Origin: Streptococcus hyovaginalis DSM 12219
GTDB lineage: Bacteria; Bacillota; Bacilli; Lactobacillales; Streptococcaceae
Direction of reading: 5' to 3'
DNA: 64,000 nucleotides
Assembly (NCBI RefSeq): GCF_000420785.1
Contig: NZ_ATVP01000005.1
Span: 112,460 to 176,459, forward strand
In this document: positions 56,527 to 64,000 of the stretch, one piece after another
Numbering within the stretch: position 1 is the stretch's first letter
How the letters are laid out: each line of letters starts with the position of its first letter
Position numbers and translations under genes: made by a program
The notes under the pieces: model-generated
Told to the model about the DNA's origin: nothing
Databases searched by the model: none
The model's input: the letters and a program-made list of their open reading frames with translations, nothing else

Positions 56527-56555
56527 TTGAGTTTCCTTGAAAGGTCTGTTATAAT
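56527..56555 (+). promoter_or_regulatory. Promoter of the valine T-box transcript
   Basis: TTGAGT (56527-56532), 17 bases, TATAAT (56550-56555), then the T-box leader. Confidence 0.7.
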
Positions 56556-56561
56556 GTTTTT

Positions 56562-56757
56562 ATCAGAGGTGTTTTGAATCCCATGTGTCACAGGAAGCGG
56601 TGTGACTGAGAAATCCGCACACATGTCAAAACTGGTTGCTGAGTGATAAATTGAAGAATTGAGTTGCGGGTTTATTATTAGCCCGAATGTGGGTGGTACC
56701 GCGGAAATCTTATATGACTTTCGTCCCTGTCTAGCGCATGCTAGGCGGGGATTTTTG
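56562..56757 (+). promoter_or_regulatory. T-box riboswitch upstream of the GNAT gene and valS
   Basis: A leader of about 195 bases with stem-loops and the T-box core TGGTACCGCGG (56694-56704), then a terminator with a 12-bp stem (56724-56735 / 56740-56751, two wobble pairs) and five T (56752-56756). valS downstream makes valine the expected specificity; I did not assign the specifier codon. Confidence 0.93.
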
Positions 56758-56790
56758 ATGCTTTATGAGTATTATAACAAGGAGATAAGT

Positions 56791-57381
56791 ATGAAAGTTG
56801 TTGGAGAACTAAAAGATAAGATGTTACCAGCTGTGGAGACGGACCGTCTTGTTTTACGACAGCGGACGATAGATGATGTGCCAGATATGTTTGCTTACGT
56901 TAGCTTAGAAAATGTGGCTTATCCAGCTGGTCTGCCCCCCATTGCAACCTTGGAAGACGAGTATGATTATTTTGAAAATCACTACTACAAAAATCTTGAA
57001 AAAGAAAATCTGCCATCAGGCTATGGTATAACAGTCAAGGGGAACGACCGCATTATTGGCTCTTGCGATTTCAATCACCGTCATGAAGATGATGTCTTTG
57101 AAATTGGCTACATGCTCCATCCAGATTATTGGGAGAAAGGCATCATGTCAGAAGCTGTAGAGGCATTAATTGAGATTGGATTTACACTTCTTAACCTTCA
57201 TAAAGTCGAAATTGTTTGCTATGACTACAATAGACAAAGCAGACGTATCGCTGAAAAACTCGGTTTTACTCTGGAAGCTAGCATTCGTGACCGAAAAGAT
57301 ATTCAAGGCAATCGCTGTCATGATTTACGATACGGTCTGCTAAAAAGTGAGTGGGAGAAGATGAAGAGTTCCCGCGGTTAA
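56791..57381 (+). CDS. GNAT acetyltransferase in the valS T-box operon
   Basis: 196 residues from the ATG at 56791 (MKVVGELKDKMLPAVETDRLVLRQ), AAGGAG upstream; the longer frame runs through the T-box. It looks like the RimJ/RimL subgroup: ETDRLVLRQRTIDDVPDMF, then GYMLHPDYWEKGIMSEAVEAL for acetyl-CoA and LNLHKVEIVCYDYNRQSRRIAEKLGF. The gene lies between the T-box and valS, so it is induced by valine limitation. Substrate unknown: could be a protein N-terminus or an amino acid-derived amine. Confidence 0.85.
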   Translation: MKVVGELKDKMLPAVETDRLVLRQRTIDDVPDMFAYVSLENVAYPAGLPPIATLEDEYDYFENHYYKNLEKENLPSGYGITVKGNDRIIGSCDFNHRHEDDVFEIGYMLHPDYWEKGIMSEAVEALIEIGFTLLNLHKVEIVCYDYNRQSRRIAEKLGFTLEASIRDRKDIQGNRCHDLRYGLLKSEWEKMKSSRG

Positions 57382-57423
57382 GATGAGAAATAATATGATT
57401 TACTATATAAAGGAGAAAAATAA

Positions 57424-60075
57424 ATGTCAAAAGAATTATCACCAAAATACAATCCAGCCGAGGTTGAGGCTGGGCGTTACCAAGCTTGGTTGGACCAAGA
57501 TGTTTTCAAACCATCAGGTAATCCTGCTGCCAAGCCTTACTCTATCGTTATTCCACCACCAAATGTTACTGGTAAGTTGCACTTGGGTCACGCTTGGGAT
57601 ACGACTTTGCAAGATATTATCATTCGTCAAAAACGCATGCAGGGCTTTGATACTCTCTGGTTGCCAGGGATGGACCATGCGGGTATTGCCACTCAAGCTA
57701 AAGTTGAGGAGCGCTTGCGTGGTGAAGGCATCACGCGTTACGACTTAGGTCGTGAGAAATTCTTGGACAAAGTTTGGGAATGGAAGGACGAGTACGCAGC
57801 AACCATCAAAGACCAATGGGGTAAGATGGGGATTTCTGTCGATTATTCTCGTGAACGCTTCACCCTTGACGAAGGTTTGTCAAAAGCCGTTCGTAAAGTC
57901 TTTGTGGACCTCTACAAAAAAGGCTGGATTTACCGTGGTGAATTTATTATCAACTGGGACCCAGTAGCCAGGACTGCCCTTTCTGATATCGAGGTTATCC
58001 ACAAGGATGTGGAAGGTGCCTTCTATCATATGAATTATATGCTTGAAGATGGCTCACGCGCCCTTCAAGTAGCGACAACGCGTCCAGAGACTATGTTTGG
58101 TGACGTAGCGGTTGCCGTTAATCCAGATGATTACCGTTACAAAGACTTGATTGGTCAAAACGTTATCTTGCCAATCGTTAATAAAGCTATCCCAATCGTT
58201 GCGGATGAACATGCTGACCCTGAATTTGGGACAGGTGTCGTGAAAATCACACCAGCTCACGACCCTAATGACTTCTTGGTCGGTCAGCGCCATGATTTGC
58301 CACAAGTTAATGTTATGAACGATGATGGTACCATGAATGAACTAGCTGCTGAATTCGTCGGTATGGACCGCTTTGAAGCCCGTAAAGCCGTAGTAGCCAA
58401 GTTGGAAGAAATTGGTGCCCTCGTCGAGATTGAAAAACGTGTGCACTCTGTCGGTCATTCTGAACGTTCAGGTGCTGTGGTTGAGCCACGCTTGTCAACG
58501 CAATGGTTCGTTAAAATGGATCAATTGGCTAAGAACGCCATTGCCAACCAAGATACTGATGATAAAGTAGAATTCTACCCACCACGCTTCAATGATACCT
58601 TCATGAGCTGGATGGAAAATGTCCATGACTGGGTTATCTCTCGCCAGCTGTGGTGGGGACACCAAATCCCAGCTTGGTACAATGAGAATGGAGACATGTA
58701 TGTTGGCGAAGAAGCACCAGAAGGTGACGGATGGGTGCAAGACGAAGACGTTCTTGACACCTGGTTCTCATCTGCTCTCTGGCCTTTCTCAACCATGGGT
58801 TGGCCTGATACAGACTCAGCAGACTTCCAACGTTATTTCCCAACCTCAACCTTGGTAACGGGATATGACATCATCTTCTTCTGGGTGTCTCGCATGATTT
58901 TCCAATCTCTTGAGTTCACCGGACGTCAACCATTCCAAAACGTTCTCATTCATGGTCTTATCCGTGACGAAGAAGGTCGCAAGATGTCTAAATCTCTTGG
59001 AAACGGTATCGACCCAATGGATGTTATCGAGAAATACGGTGCCGATGCCCTTCGTTGGTTCCTCTCAAACGGTTCTGCACCGGGTCAAGACGTGCGTTTC
59101 TCTTACGAAAAAATGGACGCCTCTTGGAACTTCATTAACAAGATTTGGAATATTTCACGCTACATCCTCATGAACAATGAAGGACTGGACTTGGACACTG
59201 CTACTGACAAAGTTGCGCAAGTGGCTAGCGGTCAGGCTGGTAATGTCACCGATCGTTGGATTCTCCATAACCTCAATGAAACTATCGCTAAAGTCACTGA
59301 AAACTTTGATAAGTTCGAGTTTGGTGTGGCGGGGCACATCCTTTATAACTTTATTTGGGAAGAGTTTGCCAACTGGTATGTTGAGTTGACTAAGGAAGTG
59401 CTTTATAGTGACAATGAAGAGGAGAAAGTGGTGACGCGCGCTGTTCTTCTTTACACACTTGATAAGATCCTCCGCTTGCTTCATCCAATCATGCCGTTTG
59501 TAACGGAAGAAATCTTTGCCCAGTATGCTGAAGGATCAATCGTAACAGCTGACTACCCTGTGGTCAATGAAGCCTTTGACAATGCTGACGCCCATAAGGG
59601 TGTTGAGAGCTTGAAAGACTTGATTCGTGCCGTTCGTAATGCGCGTGCGGAAGTCAACGTAGCCCCATCAAAACCAATCACTATTTTGGTCAAAACAAGT
59701 GACGCTGAGTTGGAAAGCTTCTTCACATCAAACGTCAATTACATCAAACGCTTCACAAATCCAGAAACCTTGGAAATTTCAGCTAATTTGACAGCACCAG
59801 AATTGGCTATGTCAGCGGTTATCACAGGAGCTGAGATCTTCTTGCCATTAGCAGACTTGCTCAATGTCGAAGAAGAATTAGCTCGACTTGATAAAGAACT
59901 TGCCAAATGGCAAAAAGAATTGGACATGGTCGGCAAAAAACTCGGCAACGAACGCTTCGTCGCCAACGCCAAACCAGAAGTCGTCCAAAAAGAACGCAAC
60001 AAACAAGCCGACTACCAAGCCAAATACGACGCGACACAAGAACGAATTGAAGAGATGAAGAAACTTGTAAAATAA
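57424..60075 (+). CDS. valS: Valyl-tRNA synthetase
   Basis: Class I synthetase, 883 residues. HIGH-type motif in [15 protein letters not shown], editing (CP1) domain with [13 protein letters not shown] and [21 protein letters not shown] motif [17 protein letters not shown], the anticodon-binding domain, and the C-terminal coiled-coil arm ([18 protein letters not shown]). It has its own AAAGGAGAAAAATAA ribosome binding site, 42 bases after the GNAT gene. A terminator follows. Confidence 0.98.
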   Translation: MSKELSPKYNPAEVEAGRYQAWLDQDVFKPSGNPAAKPYSIVIPPPNVTGKLHLGHAWDTTLQDIIIRQKRMQGFDTLWLPGMDHAGIATQAKVEERLRGEGITRYDLGREKFLDKVWEWKDEYAATIKDQWGKMGISVDYSRERFTLDEGLSKAVRKVFVDLYKKGWIYRGEFIINWDPVARTALSDIEVIHKDVEGAFYHMNYMLEDGSRALQVATTRPETMFGDVAVAVNPDDYRYKDLIGQNVILPIVNKAIPIVADEHADPEFGTGVVKITPAHDPNDFLVGQRHDLPQVNVMNDDGTMNELAAEFVGMDRFEARKAVVAKLEEIGALVEIEKRVHSVGHSERSGAVVEPRLSTQWFVKMDQLAKNAIANQDTDDKVEFYPPRFNDTFMSWMENVHDWVISRQLWWGHQIPAWYNENGDMYVGEEAPEGDGWVQDEDVLDTWFSSALWPFSTMGWPDTDSADFQRYFPTSTLVTGYDIIFFWVSRMIFQSLEFTGRQPFQNVLIHGLIRDEEGRKMSKSLGNGIDPMDVIEKYGADALRWFLSNGSAPGQDVRFSYEKMDASWNFINKIWNISRYILMNNEGLDLDTATDKVAQVASGQAGNVTDRWILHNLNETIAKVTENFDKFEFGVAGHILYNFIWEEFANWYVELTKEVLYSDNEEEKVVTRAVLLYTLDKILRLLHPIMPFVTEEIFAQYAEGSIVTADYPVVNEAFDNADAHKGVESLKDLIRAVRNARAEVNVAPSKPITILVKTSDAELESFFTSNVNYIKRFTNPETLEISANLTAPELAMSAVITGAEIFLPLADLLNVEEELARLDKELAKWQKELDMVGKKLGNERFVANAKPEVVQKERNKQADYQAKYDATQERIEEMKKLVK

Positions 60076-60104
60076 GTCACTCACAGGTGAATCATAAACC
60101 GTTC

Positions 60105-60131
60105 AACCCCAGTAATTTGCTGGGGTTTTTA
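60105..60131 (+). terminator. Terminator after valS
   Basis: Stem AACCCCAG/CTGGGGTT (60105-60112, 60120-60127), 7-base loop, then TTT. Confidence 0.85.
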
Positions 60132-60205
60132 TTGTCGCTGAAAATCAACTAGCACCACGACTAGTAAAAGTTTAGTAAAAGTCATCTGAATTTCTAAAAA
60201 ATAGT

Positions 60206-60230
60206 TATAATATAGATGTTAGCGCTATCA
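60206..60230 (+). promoter_or_regulatory. -10 box and cre-like operator of the PTS-sulfatase operon
   Basis: TATAAT at 60206-60211 with no good -35. TGTTAGCGCTATCA (60217-60230) matches the cre consensus TGNNANCGNTNNCA at every fixed position and covers the predicted transcript start, so CcpA or another LacI/GalR-type repressor is expected to block initiation. Confidence 0.65.
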
Positions 60231-60255
60231 ATTGAATAATAAGGAGATTCTGAAG

Positions 60256-61056
60256 ATGTCAAATATTTCTACAATACAGGTTATATTATTAACCCTGTTA
60301 TCTATATTGGCCGGTATAGATCCTTATATTTCTGGTTTACAACTAAGTAAACCTGTTATTGCGGGATTCTTGGCAGGTATTATCATGGGAGATATTGGTA
60401 CGGGACTTGTTGTTGGTGCCACACTTCAATTGATGGTTTTAGGAGTGGGGACCTTTGGTGGAGCGTCAATACCTGACTTTGGAACTGGAGCTATTATTGG
60501 GACAGCTTTAGCTTCTGCTAGTAATAATGGAATTGAGTTTGCTATTGGAATTTCAGTACCAGTAGGTTTGCTATTGGTACAATTAGATATCTTTGCACGA
60601 TTTGCCAATCTTTACTTTTTACACCGTATTGATCGCTTTGTTGAAAATGAGGAGTTTGATAAGATTAATCGGGAAGCTTGGTTTAGTTTGATTCCGATTG
60701 CATTATCTCGAGCTATTCCTGTATCTATTTCATTAATATTTGGCAATGAAGTTATTCAGGCTATCTTAGGATATGCACCAGATTGGTTAATGACGGGACT
60801 TCGAGTTGCAGGAAGTGTTTTACCTGTTGTTGGTATTGCTATCCTCTTACGTTACTTACCAGTTCAAAAATTCTTTGCTTACTTAGTTGTTGGATATGTC
60901 TTAGCAGCTTATCTCGGCGTTCCAATGATGGGTATTGCCCTGATTGGTTTTGCAGTTGCTTATATTTATTATAATAATTTAGGTAATAAAGAGGTTCAAT
61001 CTATCTCAGTGTCAACAAATTTAAGTGGATTGGAGATTGAAGATGATGAAATCTAA
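60256..61056 (+). CDS. Mannose-family PTS component EIIC
   Basis: 266 residues from the ATG at 60256 (MSNISTIQVILLTLLSI) with AAGGAG upstream. Mannose-family EIIC hallmarks: SGLQLSKPVIAGFLAGIIMGDIGTGLVVGATLQ and GVGTFGGASIPDFGTGAIIGTALA; about eight TM segments. In related streptococci this type of EIIC transports N-acetylgalactosamine or unsaturated glycosaminoglycan disaccharides. No EIIA/EIIB gene lies beside it in this window. Confidence 0.88.
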   Translation: MSNISTIQVILLTLLSILAGIDPYISGLQLSKPVIAGFLAGIIMGDIGTGLVVGATLQLMVLGVGTFGGASIPDFGTGAIIGTALASASNNGIEFAIGISVPVGLLLVQLDIFARFANLYFLHRIDRFVENEEFDKINREAWFSLIPIALSRAIPVSISLIFGNEVIQAILGYAPDWLMTGLRVAGSVLPVVGIAILLRYLPVQKFFAYLVVGYVLAAYLGVPMMGIALIGFAVAYIYYNNLGNKEVQSISVSTNLSGLEIEDDEI

Positions 61057-61852
61057 AATAGATGAAAAAGATATTCGGCGCGTTAGTCTTCGTTATATGT
61101 TTGGTGGTCAACTAGGTTGGAACTATGAACGAATGATGAATGTAGCTTATGTTCGGGCGATGTATCCTGTTTTAAAAAAATTGTACGGTCATAATCCCCA
61201 ACAATTTAAAGAAGTGTTAAAGAATGAACTTCAATTTTTTAATACTAGCCCATTTCTAACGGCAATTATCCTTGGTCTTGATTTATCTCTCCAGAATCAA
61301 GAAGGGTATGAAGCAAAAGACGTAGTTGTCGCTACTAAAACCAGTTTAATGGGACCTTTTGCAGCTGTTGGAGATTCATTATTTGGTGCAGTTATTCCAA
61401 CTATTTTTGGTTCTATTGCTGCTTATATGGGATTAGAAAAGAATCCTGTTGGGGTTATCATCTGGCTTTTGGTAGCAGCTGCTATTTTGTGGCTTCGATA
61501 TTTTGAATTACCTATTGCATATCGTGAAGGAACAAATTTATTGAATGGTATGCAAAATGTTTTACAAAATTTAACAGAAGCGGCGACATTGTTAGGCGTC
61601 CTTGTTGTAGGGGGGTTAATTCCAAATGTTGTAAAAGTTGTCGTCCCATTTGTTTTAGTTATTGGTAAAAAACGCTTGGAAATTCAAACAGAGGTACTTG
61701 ATAAATTAATTCCTTCCCTCATTCCTATTGTTTTAGTAGCTTTGGCTTACTGGCTTTTGGGACGAAAAGGAATGAACTCAACCAGAGTTATCTGGATCTT
61801 CTTAGTACTCTCTATTGTTCTAAGCGCCTTAAAAGTTTTAGCTGTAGGGTAA
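61043..61852 (+). CDS. Mannose-family PTS component EIID
   Basis: 269 residues starting at the first ATG of ATGATG (61043); it overlaps the EIIC stop by 14 bases. EIID blocks: MFGGQLGWNYERMMNVAYVRAM and MGPFAAVGDSLFGAVIPTI, C-terminal TM helices. It forms the sugar channel with EIIC. Followed 61 bases later by the sulfatase gene. Confidence 0.88.
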   Translation: MMKSKIDEKDIRRVSLRYMFGGQLGWNYERMMNVAYVRAMYPVLKKLYGHNPQQFKEVLKNELQFFNTSPFLTAIILGLDLSLQNQEGYEAKDVVVATKTSLMGPFAAVGDSLFGAVIPTIFGSIAAYMGLEKNPVGVIIWLLVAAAILWLRYFELPIAYREGTNLLNGMQNVLQNLTEAATLLGVLVVGGLIPNVVKVVVPFVLVIGKKRLEIQTEVLDKLIPSLIPIVLVALAYWLLGRKGMNSTRVIWIFLVLSIVLSALKVLAVG

Positions 61853-61913
61853 TGTTTAATAGAATAGAGAGGGATTAGTTACAATCCCTCTTTGCGCTCA
61901 TAAGGAGGAAATA

Positions 61914-63380
61914 ATGTCTTTAGAAAATAGACCTAATATTATATTATTGGTTGTGGATCAAATGCGAGCAGATGCATTATCCTATAATAGCTTTGACAGT
62001 TTTGTAAGTACACCTACTTTAGATATGATGGCTAGTCAAGGTTATAATTTCGAAAATGCTTATTCTCCAGTTCCCAGTTGTGTCCCTGCTCGTGTAGCAC
62101 TTTTAACGGGATTAGATCAAGAACATAGTGGTCGTATCGGTTACGAGGATGAGGTTCCTTGGAATTTTACTAATACTTTGCCACAAACTTTTAAGGATAT
62201 GGGTTACCAAACACAAAGTATTGGGAAAATGCATGTTTATCCTTCGCGGAAACGTTTGGGATTTGACAATGTTATCTTACATGATGGCTATCTCCATGTT
62301 GATCGAAAATATGATAAACCATTTGGACGTTCTTTTGATTACTCTAGTGATTATTTAGCTTTTTTAAAAGGTGAATTGGGCTATCGAGCAGATATCATTG
62401 ATAATGGTATGAACTGTAATTCATGGGAAGCGAGGCCTTGGCAAGAGGAAGAATATTTGCATCCAACCAATTGGACTGTTTCTGAAGCAATAAAATTTCT
62501 ACAGCGACGTGATCCGACGATGCCTTTCTTTCTAAAACTATCTTTTGAGAAACCTCATGCGCCACTAGATCCGCCTAAGTATTATTTTGATATGTATATG
62601 GATTGTTTACCAGATGACATTGATCTTCATATCGGAAATTGGGAAGAATTAGATGATGGTATTACAGGTATATATGCTCTGAAAGGGAAATTAAAGAAAG
62701 ACGATCAAAGACGGATGTTGGCGGGATACTTTGGTCTGATTACTCATTTAGATCATCAGATTAGCCGCTTGTTAACGGCTCTTAAAGAATTTCGTCATGA
62801 TAAGGATACTATTATTTGGTTTGTTTCAGATCATGGGGATCAGATTGGGGAACATTACCTTTTCCGTAAGGGATATCCTTATCAGGGCAGTATCAGAGTA
62901 CCATCATTTATTTATGATCCGGCTAATTTGATTGCAGGTCATCGAAGTAGTATTAGACAGTTAGTGAAACTACAAGATATTTTTCCGTCATTGGTCGATT
63001 TAGTTGGTGGTGGTCTAGTTGATACTGATGGTAAAAGTGTTCGTCAATTACTTTTTGGTCACTATGAAGGCTGGAGGACAGAGTTTCATGGTGAACATGC
63101 CCTAGCTAGGGACTCAAGTCAGTATATTATGACTGAAAAGTGGAAATTTATTTGGTTTCCTGTGAGAGATGTCTATCAGCTGTTTGATATTGAAAATGAT
63201 CCTAATGAGATGCATAATTTAATTAAGGAAAAAAAATATGTGCCTGTTATTAAGGAAATGACTCAAAAAATGATTGCATATTTGCAAAATCGGCCTGAAG
63301 GATTCGTAAAGAATGGATGTTTGAGTGCAGTTCCTGTGGATGTTATTGTCTCTACTATTGAAAAATCAATAGTAGATTGA
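61914..63380 (+). CDS. Cys-type sulfatase
   Basis: 488 residues, alkaline-phosphatase-like sulfatase. The active-site signature is C56-V-P58-A-R60 in SPVPSCVPARVALLTG, so the cysteine must be converted to formylglycine by a maturase (anSME or FGE) that is not in the window. Metal ligands appear in NIILLVVDQMRAD and FVSDHGDQIGEH. There is no signal peptide, so it acts in the cytoplasm on sugars already brought in by the PTS. The AAGGAGG upstream is strong. The likely substrate is a sulfated amino sugar or glycosaminoglycan disaccharide. Confidence 0.92.
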   Translation: MSLENRPNIILLVVDQMRADALSYNSFDSFVSTPTLDMMASQGYNFENAYSPVPSCVPARVALLTGLDQEHSGRIGYEDEVPWNFTNTLPQTFKDMGYQTQSIGKMHVYPSRKRLGFDNVILHDGYLHVDRKYDKPFGRSFDYSSDYLAFLKGELGYRADIIDNGMNCNSWEARPWQEEEYLHPTNWTVSEAIKFLQRRDPTMPFFLKLSFEKPHAPLDPPKYYFDMYMDCLPDDIDLHIGNWEELDDGITGIYALKGKLKKDDQRRMLAGYFGLITHLDHQISRLLTALKEFRHDKDTIIWFVSDHGDQIGEHYLFRKGYPYQGSIRVPSFIYDPANLIAGHRSSIRQLVKLQDIFPSLVDLVGGGLVDTDGKSVRQLLFGHYEGWRTEFHGEHALARDSSQYIMTEKWKFIWFPVRDVYQLFDIENDPNEMHNLIKEKKYVPVIKEMTQKMIAYLQNRPEGFVKNGCLSAVPVDVIVSTIEKSIVD

Positions 63381-63413
63381 GCAACTTTTAATAATTTTTT
63401 AGAAAAGGACATA

Positions 63414-63699
63414 CTAAGTGTCCATGGCAAGAATTGATTTTATCGCTATCAGTAATGTGGTTAGGAAGATGTTCGAGTAATCAGTTATCTTTTTATAAGT
63501 CGCTTTAAGTAGCGAATAGAGTCTGTAATTGTTGTTTAGGAACTTTTTGATACTTTTTCTTGTAGAAGGCTTTGCGCTCATTATCATGTCGCCTAATAGA
63601 GTTGCCGGTTTCAACCAAATAATAATATAGATAATGGTTCATTCGGTTAACAAGATCAGTATTTATAGAGTTAGCATTCCAGATTATTTCTATTTCCAA
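63414..63699 (-). pseudogene. IS110-family transposase relic
   Basis: Minus strand, frame from 63699: NRMNHYLYYYLVETGNSIRRHDNERKAFYKKKYQKVPKQQ, close to the C-terminal domain of IS110-family DEDD transposases (pattern YLRYYLVEAANSVRRH...YKKKYNEVPK). After KQQ the similarity moves to another frame (NNYRLYSLLKATYKK, 63530-63414), indicating a frameshift, and part of the usual C-terminus between these blocks is missing. It is inactive. Confidence 0.7.
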
Positions 63700-64000
63700 T
63701 TAAAGATTATCTATTTAGTGACTTGAGAGTGTGGTCTTTAAAGATAACAATCTGTTAAATCTCATTGATAATGCATGTAGTGTAAATTTTATCGGAGCTA
63801 GGTGTTTCGCTTAAACACTGGCACTTAGAGATGATTTCCGTCAACTTTAATTTTTAATTATTTGTCTTCTCTGAGGAACCTCGCAGAATGAAACTTATAA
63901 AGAGATACTCGTGGTGCTAGTTGATTTCAAAATATCTCAAATGATAAGCCAGTATGATTTGTTCGATTCTCAATTGTAGTCCTCTAATGCTTCTAGTCAA
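63700..64000. other. Unassigned end of window
   Basis: No intact gene. A minus-strand frame near 64000-63920 (LTRSIRGLQLRIEQII) might be an upstream part of the same IS110 relic, but similarity is weak. Confidence 0.3.

Noticed and set aside
57383..57748. 121-residue frame overlapping the start of valS
   Set aside because: Frame-shifted shadow of the conserved valS N-terminus.
1..64000. tRNA, rRNA or CRISPR arrays
   Set aside because: Read for cloverleaf ends, CCA tails, and regularly spaced repeats; none convincing. The T-box and FMN elements account for the structured RNAs seen.

Overview
The window is about 40% GC chromosomal DNA from a Streptococcus. The covR-covS pair, the dnaB-dnaI-der block, murC next to a SNF2 helicase, the mannose PTS with a ManO-type protein, brpA behind tsaE, and two T-box leaders all resemble the pyogenic group (S. 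pyogenes, S. dysgalactiae, S. uberis and relatives). The sequence alone does not fix the species. Most of the window is conserved core genome. No rRNA, tRNA, CRISPR array or intact transposon was seen.

Layout: 1-9505 holds rsmG (minus), htpX, a YceD-like gene, covR-covS, nrdR-dnaB-dnaI, der and a thioredoxin-fold protein. 9506-10273 is a gene-poor stretch with two terminators, a palindrome and a coding relic. 10274-18648 holds the SNF2 helicase, a basic hypothetical protein, murC, a GNAT protein, mltG and greA. 19158-25217 holds yidC, acyP, a SpoU-type methyltransferase, an HD protein, a BI-1 protein, DUF960, Ntdp, recX and an APH-like kinase. 25278-31205 holds an HhH protein, rlmD with a duplicated 3' end behind it, a conserved hypothetical, T-box-controlled serS and an acyltransferase. 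31227-36206 holds manO, manLMN and a HAD phosphatase. 36390-45982 holds a purine permease, tsaE-GNAT-brpA, FMN-riboswitch ribU, a PAP2 phosphatase, yeiH, mnmM, a small protein and a Na+/H+ antiporter. 46216-56473 is a nine-gene membrane cluster built around a lid-truncated Hsp70. 56560-60075 is a valine T-box, a GNAT gene and valS. 60256-63380 is a mannose-family PTS IIC-IID pair plus a sulfatase, ending against an IS110 transposase relic.

The best candidate for an undescribed system is 46216-56473. One promoter is followed by nine tightly packed co-directional genes with only one sizeable internal gap (136 bp). They encode a polytopic membrane protein, a TcaA-like membrane protein, an Hsp70 lacking most of its lid, a protein with C-terminal membrane segments translationally coupled to it, an ABCG-like ATPase and permease, a 68-residue membrane peptide, and two paralogous extracytoplasmic proteins. 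Three of the proteins share a short cytoplasmic module (W-x3-F-x4-G-R, four copies) and two also carry repeats of an acidic YDV motif (three copies). This suggests a membrane-tethered chaperone and transporter complex held together by short repeated motifs.

A second pattern is that six genes scattered over the window have a -10 box (five extended TGn-TATAAT-like, plus tsaE with a full -35 as well) ending only 6-7 bases before the start codon. Those mRNAs should be leaderless.
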